The notes beneath the pieces were generated by a model. That model saw only the letters and a program-made list of their open reading frames with translations. It was not told where the DNA came from and made no database searches. From positions 8,010,501 through 8,074,500 of the forward strand of contig OX463820.1 in assembly GCA_949825045.1 (NCBI GenBank): DNA of 64,000 bases, given 5' to 3'. This document shows, in pieces, positions 33,705-44,639 of the stretch; the stretch's first letter is position 1; every line of letters begins with the position of its first letter. A program made the position numbers and the translations under genes. This DNA is from Argyresthia goedartella. Taxonomy: Eukaryota; Arthropoda; Insecta; Lepidoptera; Argyresthiidae.

Positions 33705-33772
33705 TAATTACTTGCTACAACGGAACCCTTCATGGACGAGCCCGACGCGCACTTGGCCACTTTTTCCAGGTT
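33705..33772 (-). repeat. Repeat D fragment
   Basis: On the minus strand: aaaaagtggccaagtgcgcg, tcgggctcgtccatgaaggg, ttccgttg. This is the left end of the repeat seen in full at 55874-56278. Confidence 0.6.
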
Positions 33773-33824
33773 CCAACGGTATGTTACTCATTTTCGAAAA
33801 AAATGCACTTGCGTCCTTTTTCGC

Positions 33825-33885
33825 AGATGCAGATGTAATTGCTAAAGCTCTGGTAAATAAATAAATTTCAATTTCAATTTGATGT
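33825..33885 (+). mobile_element. LINE 3' tail fragment
   Basis: A taaataaataaa signal followed by the simple tail tttcaatttcaatttg fits the repeat-type tails of the other LINE ends in this window. Confidence 0.35.
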
Positions 33886-35173
33886 AGGTATTGGATTATG
33901 GCCTAGCGATATGCTTGCTTCGCTCGCCTAATAAATAATGAATATAATAGTAGTTTACATCTCACAAAATCGGTTTAACGTCATATGACGAGCGCACACC
34001 GTGTACCACGTACGTACTACCTTATCGTATGTACTATAAAATGAACAGCCACATAATTAGCTCTTTTCCTACACTAGGATACCCAGCTGTGCTTCGAACG
34101 CGCGTGGAGCTGAGCCTCGGGCGCTGCATCAAAGAGAATAACTTTATGAAGATTCGCTAAATTACCTACAGTTCCCGATATCTCACAAAATAATGAGAAA
34201 TAAACTACACAAACATACCCATAAAACTGCGTTCTTGGAAGACCTGTAACAGAACATCGGTAACAATGAATTCACAATTCTTTGAAAGCTACCAATAAAA
34301 TTGCACTTTCTGCAGCAAGATAAATGTACTTTCAATCAGTAGCGTCTCTGTTTCAATTCAATCAGGATCAATTTGTATTCCTGAGAATATTATTTTCGTT
34401 CGTAGTTTTATTATTTTTATGGCCACATTGTGCCACTTTCTTCAAAAAGTATTAAATTATAAGGGTCAGTAAAATGAAAACGAATTAATCAAATTATTTA
34501 AACAAAATTATTTAAATTAATAATAAAGTTACTTTCATAAAAATGCAACTAAAGTTCCCCCTATAGTGTCTCCTTGCGGTGCAGCACAACGCCGCCAGCG
34601 GCGTCGCAGGCGTCAGATATGGCACGAGGCGGGTTATTCTTTTAATTTGTAGTGGTTATTGCTTGTTTGTTATTGTTAATTTTGTAATTTTAAATTAGTA
34701 GCTGACGAAGCATTATTCGGATGGTATATTTGAAATAAATTGTATTTGTTTTATTCCTAATGTAATATTTTTGAAGTGGGTACATAAACATGGAACATAA
34801 ACATAAACTTGTGTTGTGACTATAGAAGCCAAATGGTATGGTACGGTACATTTTCAATTAGTTAACATTAAATCTTAATGTTGTTTTAGTAAACTTAAAT
34901 TAGTGAGATTAGTAAAAAAAACTAAGTAGTGTAGTAATTTGGAATTACTCTTATTTACTTGATTGTGTAGTCATCGAGTAAGATGTCATCTAACAAATGC
35001 ATAGGGACAGTCACACACTGACTTTAGGAAATCCTAAGGGTTTGTTCCCTATTCATTAAGATTTAGAACCATAAAACATATTTTTAGACTCTTATTTGTT
35101 GTAGTAAAATTTATTTTTGGGATTGATGGATTGATTGGTTTTTGATAGAACATAAATCTGTACTGTATAATAT
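33886..35173. other. No gene found
   Basis: AT-rich intron sequence. Nothing recognisable apart from a GC-rich patch near 34576-34632. Confidence 0.4.
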
Positions 35174-35547
35174 AATGTTACCGTAAGATTGTCAAAACCG
35201 TTAGTTCATAAACTAACGCTTTTTATCGTTAGTTGGTCAACTATTGACAGATAGTAAACTGTAGCGTACTGCTTACTATATGACGCGTTAGTTGACTAAC
35301 TAACGGTTAAAAACTTTAAATAGTAAACTGGTTTAAACTTGCATTACAAACGAAATACCAGGGCAAACACTGCGGTAGCTTAGGTGAAGACTAGAAGCCC
35401 CCGAATAGTCTTCGTGTTAGGTTGACAAGTAAGAACAAAAGAAACGTAAATTCTAAACCCTTACGGTCTGGTTTACTATCTGTCGATAGTTGATCGACTA
35501 ACGCATTAGTTTATCAACTAACGGTTTTGACTATGTTACGGTGACAT
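35174..35547 (+). mobile_element. MITE K, copy 2
   Basis: 374 bp with inverted ends atgttaccgtaagattgtca and its complement (...tgttacggtgacat). Internal inverted cgttagttg/aactaacg blocks match copy 1. The centre has gggcaaacactgcggtagct, taggtgaag and cttcgtgttaggttgac, the shared core module. Confidence 0.85.
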
Positions 35548-36043
35548 ATATACGTTTATACATTTTTACAGCACCTTGTTTTATATATTTTTTATTATAT
35601 CTTATACCCTTACCGCCTTATTCATAAACGTCTAATAAACCTATTTTAACTATAATGCCGTTATAATTCGTTTGTCTTTGTCTGTCACTTTGAAAATTGT
35701 TTTTGTGAGAAAAGGACGCACATTTTAGCTATCATGATTTTGATAAGTTTTATGAATAAGGAGGTTAATGAACAACTTCTGTTAATAATATTTGTATAAT
35801 CTGCGGTTAAGTTATTAAAAAATACTGACCACGGGGAACACCTAAAAATATGTTCGAGTACCACCGTAACCAAATTTAAACCGGTTTAATACTTTAGTTC
35901 ATAGTTGGTATAAAATCACGGTTTTATACTATCTGAAAACTACGGTTGCCACAAGATGGCGCTCTCGCTAGGTAACACAAGTATATAGAGAAAGGCGTCT
36001 GGACCGTCTTGTTGCATTAGCCAGTACCATTAATGGTAACATT
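35548..36043. other. No gene found
   Basis: Intron sequence. The imperfect complement aaaccggtttaatacttt at about 35877 is the only structure noticed. Confidence 0.35.
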
Positions 36044-36153
36044 TATTAAAACACGTTGACGATTCGCAAGAGACCAAAGTTTATTTAAGTTCAGTTAAAT
36101 CATAGATGGCGCTACCAGTAACAACTTATATTATTTGGTACGCCATATTAACA
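36044..36153 (-). repeat. Copia 3' LTR
   Basis: On the minus strand starts tgttaatatggcgtaccaaa and ends cgtgttttaata. It contains gtagcgccatctatgattta, shared with the 5' LTR. The two LTRs differ at about ten positions by eye, so the insertion is not very recent. Confidence 0.85.
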
Positions 36154-36185
36154 CTTAACTAAATAAAAAAAACACTACAAAAATA

Positions 36186-38110
36186 TTATATAGTAACAAT
36201 ACCAAGCTTTTTCATGAATTTGTAATGTTTCACAGAACACAGGCCTTTAGTCAGCAGGTCAGCAGGCATTTCCTCAGTAGGAATGTATTTAATTTTTACA
36301 TACTTGTCTTTGACAACATCTCTGATATAATGGTAACGTATATCTATGTGCTTAGACCTGTTATGACATTGGTTACTAGATGCCAATTTTAATGCGCTTT
36401 GGTTATCACAATGCAAATCTATTTATCTATTTATATACACAATTTCCCAGTCATTTCGTGCATTAAATATCTTAAATATACTGCTTCTCTTGAAGCTTCG
36501 GACAGAGTAGTGTACTCAGACTCTGTGCTAGAGAGGCTGACTGACTTCTGTTTCCTGCTCTGCCAAGAGACTGCGGCCCCTGACATCATAAAACAGAATC
36601 CAGTATATGATTTCCTGTCTGAGGCATCAGATGCCCAATCACTATCCACAAAACCTAGTAAATTCATCTCATTACTGGTATACCTTAGAAAATAGTGTTT
36701 AGTACATTGTAAGTACCTCAATATTCGCTTTACATAATTATAATGGTTTACATTATAACAATTGTTCTAACAGCATAGGCAATGTCTGGCCTTGTTAATA
36801 CTGCCAAATACATTAAACTGCCAATCAGTTTCTGATAAGGAACCTTAGGAGAACAATCTGTTGATTTCTACATTCAACTTCGGTTCAATGGGAGTACTTT
36901 GCATTTTAAAATATGACATCTGAAACTTAGACATTAACTGTTCAATGTATAGTTGTTGATCAACAATAATAAGTAATTTCATCTTTATTTTTATTTGCAT
37001 TTGTTCTCATGCCAAGATACTGTCGTACAGGACCTAGATCCTTCAACTTGAACTCTGAACCCAATACAATTTTCAATTTTTCTGTTTCAGTCTCATTGTT
37101 TGTGAATACCAAGAAATTATCTAACTACAGTCCAACAATTATCTTAATATTACCATTAGTTCTTGCAAATAAACATGGTTCATATTGACTGTTTTTAAAA
37201 CCTAATTTACAAAGACAATATTTTACTCTTTCGTACCATGCTAGAGACGACTGCTTTAAACCGTAAATAGCCCGTTTTAATCTCAACACTTTTCCCCCTC
37301 TTTTGTTAGCAAAATCTTCAGGTATTGACATGTAGATATTTTCTTTTAAAACACCATTTAAAAAAGCAGTAGTTACATCTAAATGTCTTATACTCATTCC
37401 CATTTTAACACTAAGAGCAAACAATAATCTAAGTATGGAATGGCGCATTACAGGTGCAAAAGGTTCTGTATAATCAACACCTGGCTTTTGCGTAAAGCCT
37501 TTTGCCACAAGCCTGGCCCGGTAACATACATTATTGTCCACATCAAACTTTTTATTGAAAACCCACCCACTTCACTATTAACAAATCACCTGGATTTTTC
37601 ATAACTTCCCATGCGTCATTGTCCTCAAACTCATGCAATTCCCCTTGAGACAATGAGATCTCCTCGGACTCTGGAACAGTACTGGATATACAAATATTGC
37701 TGAAACTATATCGCTCAGGCTGTTTTATAAGACATTTAGTTTTTACTTCAGGCTCTGGTCTTACTGGAGATTCAATAAGTATCTCATCACCATCCGTGTA
37801 TGCTAAAATAATCTGAAGAGTTGTCAAAATGATCCTCTACATCTGGAACTTGGGATTCCCCCACTGAACGGCTGCTCACCTCGGATGCTGAAATCTGAGA
37901 TTCCCCAAATGAACGGCTGCTTTCCTTGTATGTTGGAATCTGGGATTGCCCCACTGAATCACTGCTCTCCTTCCCCACACTTCTCTGTGGTGCCTCATCA
38001 TCTGTTATCCAGATAGCCTCATCACTGGTTTCACTGTCTCTTATCTCGTCTTCCATCACAATGATATCCCTGCTAGTGATGATAGTTTTCTTAGTAGGAT
38101 CATACAATCG
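36186..38110 (-). pseudogene. Copia pol: linker, reverse transcriptase, RNase H
   Basis: Reading the minus strand from 38110: LYDPTKKTIITSRDI (post-integrase), a Ser/Glu-rich linker with three repeats of about 20 residues around SRS(F/V)GESQ(I/V), then WEVMKNPGD, RT (ARLVAKGFTQKPGVDYTEPF, LDVTTAFLNG, LKRAIYGLKQSSLAWYE). The YVDD box has become stop-LDN (about 37105-37125). RNase H follows (GFVDSDWASDASDRKSYTG, SLSSTESEY, CDNQSALKLA) and the end is PADLLTKGL. At least three frameshifts interrupt it. The catalytic-box change alone would inactivate RT. Confidence 0.9.
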
Positions 38111-38585
38111 GGTTACAGATTGTCCGTCTTTAATAGCCCTTTATAGCCTTTATTGCCCTTTGGCTAGGTACCTTAGGGTGATAGTAATAATTATACAAAG
38201 TTTTAACCGTCGGAGTTAATTAGTTAACGAGATAATAATTATAAAGCTTTGATTCGTTATTTGAAATCTAACATAAACTATTTTTGAGAGTAGCATTCTT
38301 GATTTCCGGTAGTGAGTCAGTTTTAACACAAATTTTCCCTCCACGTCCTCCGCCAATAGGCGTTAAGTAGGTCAAGTACACCAGGTGGCGCCAAGCACGC
38401 TCGAGATTTCGTGCGAGCTGCTATGTCGCAGGTTGGTCATTGGTTTTTTGATTGTCGTAGCAGTCGGTTGTGTGCAAGTAAGTGTAAATTACTTTGAAAA
38501 GCACGCTGAAATATTTTAAAAACGATGTTATTGTTCGATATTTAGAAAGGAATATTTCAGATACCAATATTTAATTTTTCCTAGC

Positions 38586-39552
38586 ATGGATTCTGATTCT
38601 ACATCTGATACATCTTTGAGTTCTGATTCTCCTGGTCCAATGTCATAAACCGTGACGCAGGCCGAAGTTCACGAGCCGCAGCGCCAGCAAGCTCCGAAAC
38701 GTAAGAAACCACGTTCCCGAGGCAAAGGAAGAAAACTTAGCCGTGTAATAAGTGACGCTATACGTTATTTAAGTGAGCAAGTAAGTGGTATTCAAAACTA
38801 TATTGGTAGCGTTTCATTCCAACCTACAAGCTCCCGTGATTACGTTCCTGATCAAAACTATGATAGTCTTTCTGATATTAGTGCGGACGTCAGTGGTGAG
38901 CTATATAACGATAATGCCGAAACAAATCAGTCGAAACCCGTGGAGAGTTCAGATTTAAACCTTTCTTTGAATACCACTCTGAAGAAACCGTCCATCCAAA
39001 AGTCATCCCAGAGTCAAGTGCAGTTTGTCAATTCCATTCAGCATTTTAATACAGAGGATTGGAATAGCGTCCTTTACGCAGAAGTACAAAAACAATATTG
39101 TTCCTCACCCGGTTTCACATATTTAGAACGACTAAATCAAGCCATACGATAAATATAACTCTTTGGCTCTTATAGAACGCGGCTTTGCTTCGATAACCCA
39201 GGCCCATTTAAGACAAAATGAAGCACTTCAGAACGGTTTCAAAGCTTTAGTTGAGTGGGCTAATACTTGTGATAACTCTTTTTCTAAATCTTAACAACAA
39301 AATGATCTTTTTGTTAAAGGTAGTTATCAAAAAATCAGTAGTGACACATTGCAAATAGCCTGCCGAAATAGGACAGAGTTGATTCAGCAAAGGCGAGACA
39401 ATATTTTTAGATCCGTCAAATATACCTTCTTAAAGTCCTCCTTGCGTAACATTCCACCCACTTGTGAAAATCTCTTTCATAAAGATTCTTTTTCATCCGC
39501 TGAAAAAGCAGGCAAAAAGTTTCTGGCCGGTCCGTGTGCCGCCTCAAAATAA
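38586..39552 (+). pseudogene. DIRS-like gag region
   Basis: ATG at 38586 starts a Ser/Asp-rich leader (MDSDSTSDTSLSSDSPGPMS) that stops at once. The open frame then continues at 38652 with a Lys/Arg-rich segment (KRKKPRSRGKGRKLSRV), a Ser-rich middle and WNSVLYAEVQKQY. A shifted frame to 39550 has SSLRNIPPTCENLFHKDSFS. Basic-patch plus Ser-rich layout fits gag-like proteins of DIRS elements. The assignment relies on position upstream of the DIRS RT. Confidence 0.6.
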
Positions 39553-39659
39553 AGCTGCTGCGCAAGCACACCGCCAATAGCAGACTCAGGGCTTACCTAG
39601 TCATGCTCAAACGATTGCTTATCTTAGGATAAGGATGAAGGAGGAGGATGCATAATTTA

Positions 39660-40440
39660 TCACATGCTTCCTGTTTCCAACAGGAAAGCAAGAACCGAAT
39701 ACCTTTTGGTCATTACTTTGTCGAAAGACCACCTTTGAAAGTGCCACATCTGGCCGGCAACCGTTTCCAAACACCTCTTTCGTCCGAGATGGACCAAGTT
39801 ATCAATCAGCTGATCAAAATGGGAGCGTTGGAGCCCAGTTTACCAGTCCCAGTTTTGTGTCACCAATATTTTTAGTACCAAAAAGCGACGGCTCTGTCTG
39901 TCCCATTTTCAATTTGAAAAATCGAAACTATTAAGTGGACGTTCCGAAATTCAGTCTCATAAATGTACAAAGAATAGTGCACTTTCTTCAGCCGCAAGAC
40001 TGGCTAGTGAAAATAGACCTGTCCAACTGTGTGTCCAACGCATATTTTCATTTGCCGGTCTCAAAGGCTCATCGATGCTTCCTCAGAATAATATACAGAG
40101 GGCAGCTTTTTCAATTAAATTGTTTTCCCCTCGGCCTAGCGTGTGCCCCGAAAATATTTGCGTCGTTGACAAACTGGGTGGCACAAATCCTACGAGAAAG
40201 AGGTATCAGAATAGCGGTTTACCTAGACTACTTCTTAGTGGTAAACCAAGACCCTTGGCATTTACAGCACCAGACACAACAAGTAATTCAAAGACTGGAA
40301 CTTTTAGCCTCAAACCAATGTTCAATATCTGGGCATTATTTGGAACCCTCATCTATAGCAAAAAAATCTACCTCGACAAAAAATCAAGAAATGTTCAAAA
40401 AGGTGGATCGTCTTCTCAAAAGAAAAAGGCCAATTTAAAA
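39660..40440 (+). pseudogene. DIRS-like reverse transcriptase
   Basis: Pieces in two frames: HLAGNRFQTPLSSEMDQVI, then VPKFSLINVQRIVHFLQPQD, WLVKIDLSN(CVS)NAYFHLPVS, CFLRIIYRGQLFQLNCFPLG and LACAPKIFASLTNWVAQILR followed by RIAVYLDYFLVV. In DIRS RTs this last box is YLDD; the second Asp is Tyr here. A three-residue insertion splits the DLSNAYFHLP motif. Both changes argue against activity. Confidence 0.85.
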
Positions 40441-41295
40441 GAAATTCTAGAGTCTTCTAGGCTCAGTGAATTTCGCAAGTTTCCCGGTCTCCAGAGGTCG
40501 GTTGAATCATCGAGCACTGCTCAGATTTTGCCATCATTTGTTGTATCAAGATCCTCGTCATCAGTTTCCAATAACGAAGACAGCGTTAGTCAAGTTGAGA
40601 TGGTGGAAAAACAATCTCGAGATGTGGTCAGATATATATTACCCTCCAGTATCACATTATCTAGTGACGGATACGTCCGGAAAAGGACAATTTGCAAGTA
40701 TCACGCCTGTGGACTCTAAAGATCATTGTCAGTACCTGGAAGGTTTTTCCCTATGAATTCAAAGCAACAATCGATCTGTGGTCTCGTATCTGAGGAACGA
40801 AGGTGGAACCAAATCAATGACTTTGATGTCGATAACTTACGATATTCTCCACTTATTAGATCTTTTCAACATTCATATAGAAGTTCATTAAATCCCGGGC
40901 CATCAAAACGGAGATGCAGATCGACTGTCACGTGCTACCCTTCTGCCCGAATGCCATTTACTCCCTCAAATCACCACATTGATATTTGCCAAGTAGGGCC
41001 AGCCTGTGATAGACTTGTTTGCTTCGGCCACGGCTCACGTAGTCCCATTATATGACACACTCGACGTAAGAGATCAGAGAGCAATGGTGCACGACGCTTT
41101 CAATCATCATTGGGATTATCGGTTGGCTTGGGTCTTCCCTCCACCTCTACTGATGCCACGTGTATTAACACACCTGAACACAGCTCGAGGAATATATCTC
41201 GTGATTGTTCCACGTCGGAAGAAGGTATTTTGGAGACACGGCCTGAAGAACCGAGCACTGGATCCTCCGTTCACAATCAGGAATTTGGATTAAGT
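40441..41295 (+). pseudogene. DIRS-like RNase H and connecting region
   Basis: Frames shift twice. FASFPVSRGRLNHRALLRFC, LRWWKNNLEMW and YLVTDTSGKGQFASI correspond to the DIRS/Ty3-type RNase H lead-in and first Asp (VTDTS). Farther on, IDLFASATAHVVPLYDTLDV, NHHWDYRLAWVFPPPLLMPR and VPRRKKVFWRH match the segment usually found after RNase H in these elements. Confidence 0.7.
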
Positions 41296-41355
41296 CCTCA
41301 TAGATGCGACAACAGGCTGCCCTCCTCCGCTGACTCAAGACTTAGTTCTTGAGGT

Positions 41356-42290
41356 GTGGAGATGTGGGGGTGGTCGGAAGCCTTAACAGGTTCATCAGAA
41401 GGTCAAAGAGATTTTTTAATAAAATGTTGGCGTGATTCCTCCTTAAAAACCTACAAACACGCTTGGTCTAGATGGTCTGTATGGGCTAAGGATCATGGAG
41501 TTAATATTAAGACGCCAACGGGCTCTGATCTGGCTAGGTCTATTATTGATCTACATCAGATACACAGTTTGGCATATACAACTGTTTTAGTATATAAGTC
41601 AGCTGTCTCGACATTGAGCGAGCCTCTTTTAGAAAACAGTATTACTTCACATATTTTGGTTAGGCAAGCTCTGAAGGCAATAGCAAATTCTAGTGCCCCT
41701 AATAAAAGAAAAGCCGCAATTTGGGATGTAGAGATTTTGGCTAACTGGTTACGTACGAATCCATCTGACCCAAATTGCTTATTTGAGGCTTCATGTCGAG
41801 CAGCTGTACTACTCTTACTTTATTCTGGCAGAAGAGTGCAAGCTTTGACCCTGTAAATAGTTGATGAAGATAACTGTATCTGGTCTGAGGATACCGTAAC
41901 TTTTTGGCCAAAGTTTGGATCAAAAACTGATTTTATTGTTAATAGACAATCTGGGTGGCGTTTATCTGGAAATAAAGATTGTCGGGCTTTAGATCCAATT
42001 TACTGGTTTCAACGGGTTATTACATTGTATGAATCTCGGCGATTTATTTGTAAACAAAATAGTTTGTTTCTTACTATTTGTGGCTTACATAAACCTGCTT
42101 CAAGGACTAATATAGGTAATTGGATTAAAAAGATTTTGATTAAAGCTGGTATATATCTTCAAGTCCTGGAAGTATACGCCCAGCAGTTGCATCCAAATCA
42201 TGGAAACAAAACTGTCCACTTGATGAAATATTAGCCCGTGGTAACTGACGCACACAGTTTCGATCACATCTTAGAATTATGAATAATAGA
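41356..42290 (+). pseudogene. DIRS-like tyrosine recombinase
   Basis: The frame 41356-41856 has the SAM-like core-binding region (SSLKTYKHAWSRWSVWAKDH) and the start of the catalytic domain ending LLLLYSGRRVQALTL (first catalytic Arg), then a stop. Further frames read KPASRTNIGNWIKKILIKAG, GSIRPAVASKSWK and CPLDEILARGN, the box II (x-x-x-R) and C-terminal motifs of DIRS recombinases. A TGA stands at about 42246 where Trp is expected. The enzyme would have inserted circular cDNA; it is broken here. Confidence 0.85.
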
Positions 42291-42299
42291 TACTTTGAT

Positions 42300-42663
42300 A
42301 TTAAAGTTAAAACACTTGTGTTGTATATTTTGTTGTATGTAAACCTAGGTAACGTAAACGACAGTCAATGATAAAGTCAACGAATTCATATTATATTACT
42401 ATTCGAACCAAACCTACAAAATAAAACGCCAACTCGAACAATACAATAAGCAACGTCTACGCTCTCACTCCTTCTACGCTCGCGAGCGCTAAACTCAGCT
42501 TCCGTTCCGTCCGAGTCTGCTATCTAGTGAGCGACATTCGACACGGTCGGTCCTAAAATTCGATCGATCTTGAAGTGACCTGCCGAGCGTGTGAGCGTAG
42601 TGGACAGTGAGCTGGAACGCTCAGTTCGTCTGTGGGATCGATCAAAAGATCTGTGTCGCTCGA
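42300..42663. other. Junction of DIRS-like and copia sequences
   Basis: On the copia strand the protease frame loses homology after SVSELIKNGKN (about 42664), and the following sequence, although open, is Arg/Ser-rich and not copia-like. It may be part of a further inserted repeat. Its own family was not recognised. Confidence 0.4.
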
Positions 42664-43795
42664 CATTTTTGCCGTTTTTGATTAGCTCGCTAACTGATAA
42701 CAGGTTGGTTCTCAAACTAGGCAAGCATAGTACATTCTTCACAGTTATCTGGCATTCTAAATCCGATACAATTTCTATATCTCCGGAACAAACAACTGAC
42801 ACTTTTGATTCGTTGGCAACAACGATCTCTGGTGAACACGGCGATAAGTTTGCGTTTTTAATCCAATCTTTGTTTACGTTCATGTGCGCACTCGCACCGC
42901 TGTCAACTTACCATTCCGTCTTGTTAAACTTCCCGTTAATGAAAACAACGTTAAATTCGCACTTGCTTGCGTTTTTATTTAACAAAGGGCACTGGTTTCT
43001 GTGGCGTCCACTGTTTTTACATTTATAACGAGTTATTTATTTTGTTGTTGTATCCGCCATTGTCACAGGCTTCTTGTTTGACGTCAATGAACCGCCACCA
43101 TTTTTCTTCGGCTTATTGTTGCCAGAGTAAAATTTATTTTTCGCCCCGAATTCAGCGCTAGCGCCACTGCCTTCAGACTGGGCGACTTCCATATCAAGTA
43201 ATATCGATTTGATGACATCAGCAGTTATCGGAATTCCCGAATGTTCGATTGCCATTATCATCGGAGAATAACGATCCGACAAACCTGCTAGTAATAATGA
43301 TCCCACCCACTCGTCGGTAATTGTAAATCCTGTGCCATTTAACCTTTGAGCTATCTCGACCATTTGTGTGACATGGGTAGCCATAGAATCACAATTATCG
43401 AGTCTTATGGATATCAAATGTCGAAGCAAGGTTATTTTCCTCGAGAAACCGGAGTCGTCAAAAATGGTTTTCAATTTACTCCAAAATTCCGCTGAACTCA
43501 GCGTGTTTCTGATATGCACGTGCAAAGCTGGATCTATTGTCTATACTAACTTTGCCTTCGTTTTGGCATCTTCCGCTGGCTTGATTTCAAAACCATCCGT
43601 TGGTTTGATGTACTTTTCCATTCCATCCAAAACCAGTAAGTTTTCAACCGCAAAACACCACTCGTCGTAATTCTCTCTGCCTTTTAACTTCGGCACACTT
43701 GAAATATATTTGAAAAAATTCCAAAAACTAAATTGACAATAACACATACAATTATCAAACCTGCTCACAAAATTTCACAAGACTCGATTGAGAAA
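42664..43795 (-). pseudogene. Copia gag and protease
   Basis: On the minus strand: PKLKGRENYDEWCFAVENLL and AEFWSKLKTIFDDSGFSRKI with LLAGLSDRYSPMIMAIE (copia gag core), a poly-Lys/Gly linker, then the protease motif VDSGASAHM preceded by a stop in place of the Tyr codon (about 42904-42906), and VLCLPSLRTNLLSVSEL. Gag forms the particle and the protease cuts the polyprotein. A frameshift separates the first gag part (43541-43768) from the rest. Confidence 0.88.
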
Positions 43796-43923
43796 TGCGA
43801 TGTAGGGGAGAACAGCCGGAATCAGGGCATACGAATGCATTTTTAAATATAGTTCGTGGTCATGTTTCCACGAATAAACGAGCACTTTTTATCTATTTTT
43901 CACCAACATAACTGATAAAATCT

Positions 43924-43941
43924 CGGGTCAAGCCCATAACC
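43924..43941 (-). promoter_or_regulatory. Copia primer-binding site
   Basis: Immediately inside the 5' LTR the minus strand reads ggttatgggcttgac, close to the internal fragment of initiator-methionine tRNA used by insect copia elements. Confidence 0.6.
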
Positions 43942-44052
43942 TATTAAAACACGTTGACAATTCGCAACAGACCAACGTTTATTCAAGTTCAGTTAAATCA
44001 TAGATGGCGCTACCAGTAAGAACTTATATTATTTTGATACACCATATTTACA
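43942..44052 (-). repeat. Copia 5' LTR
   Basis: On the minus strand starts tgtaaatatggtgtatcaaa and ends cgtgttttaata, about 90 % identical to 36044-36153. Confidence 0.85.
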
Positions 44053-44639
44053 CCATTATCTATAATACAAGTAACATAGACGGATTTACTTGGACCTCTT
44101 TTTTTTGTTTGGGTAACCAAAATAAACGTTTTTTGACAGATGCCATTATTTTGACAGCTGTAATTTTTTAGACAGGTCAGCACCGTCACAGAAGTGATTA
44201 TTAAAAACGTTTTTTATTTATAGTACGGGTATAAAATAGAACACACATCTCTAGGGACACCCCGAAACCGTGGGGTACAACTTTATACGAAAATGCCCAT
44301 ATTAGAAATAAAAATCGTTTAACTGTCGGGCGGACTCGCACACGATGAGTTTCGTACTATCATATGAGAAAATTTAAAGACAAAAAAATAAAAATATTCT
44401 GACCTTGGTTTTGATACCAGTCGCCACAGATTACGGATCCGATGTCAAACCAGTGGAGGCACCGACGACGCGATGTTATATCGCGAAATTCACGTTGATG
44501 ATTGAATGATGATGTCGTACACCTAGATCTAAAGGGAACGAACTCATAAATCTCATTATTTGAGTAAAGCATACCATCGAATCCCTGAACTCACTGCTTA
44601 CCGACCTATAAAACAGATTCAAAAATAGTTCCACTAGTC
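44053..44639. other. No gene found
   Basis: Intron sequence. A short stretch at about 44318-44355 (gtcgggcggactcgcacacg) recalls the left end of repeat D. Confidence 0.35.

Larger units (their letters stand above)
38586..42290 (+). mobile_element. DIRS-like tyrosine-recombinase retrotransposon, decayed
   Basis: On the plus strand, within and opposite to the copia element, lie in order: gag-like frame, RT, RNase H-region and tyrosine recombinase. This is the order of DIRS/PAT elements, which integrate with a recombinase and not a DDE integrase. Ends are not resolved: I found no clear inverted or split direct terminal repeats between 38180-38586 or 42240-42520. Many frameshifts and stops occur. 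Confidence 0.85.
36044..44052 (-). mobile_element. Ty1/copia retrotransposon with internal DIRS-like insertion
   Basis: Two LTRs of about 110 bp (36044-36153 and 43942-44052) in the same orientation bound 8.0 kb. On the minus strand the order is LTR, primer-binding site, gag, protease, [foreign DNA], integrase-RT linker, RT, RNase H, LTR, the copia order. The flanking five bases (acatt left, ccatt right) are a possible target duplication with one change. The integrase is missing between protease (about 42664) and linker (about 38110), where a DIRS-like element in opposite orientation lies. Stops and frameshifts are present throughout, so it is inactive. Confidence 0.88.
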
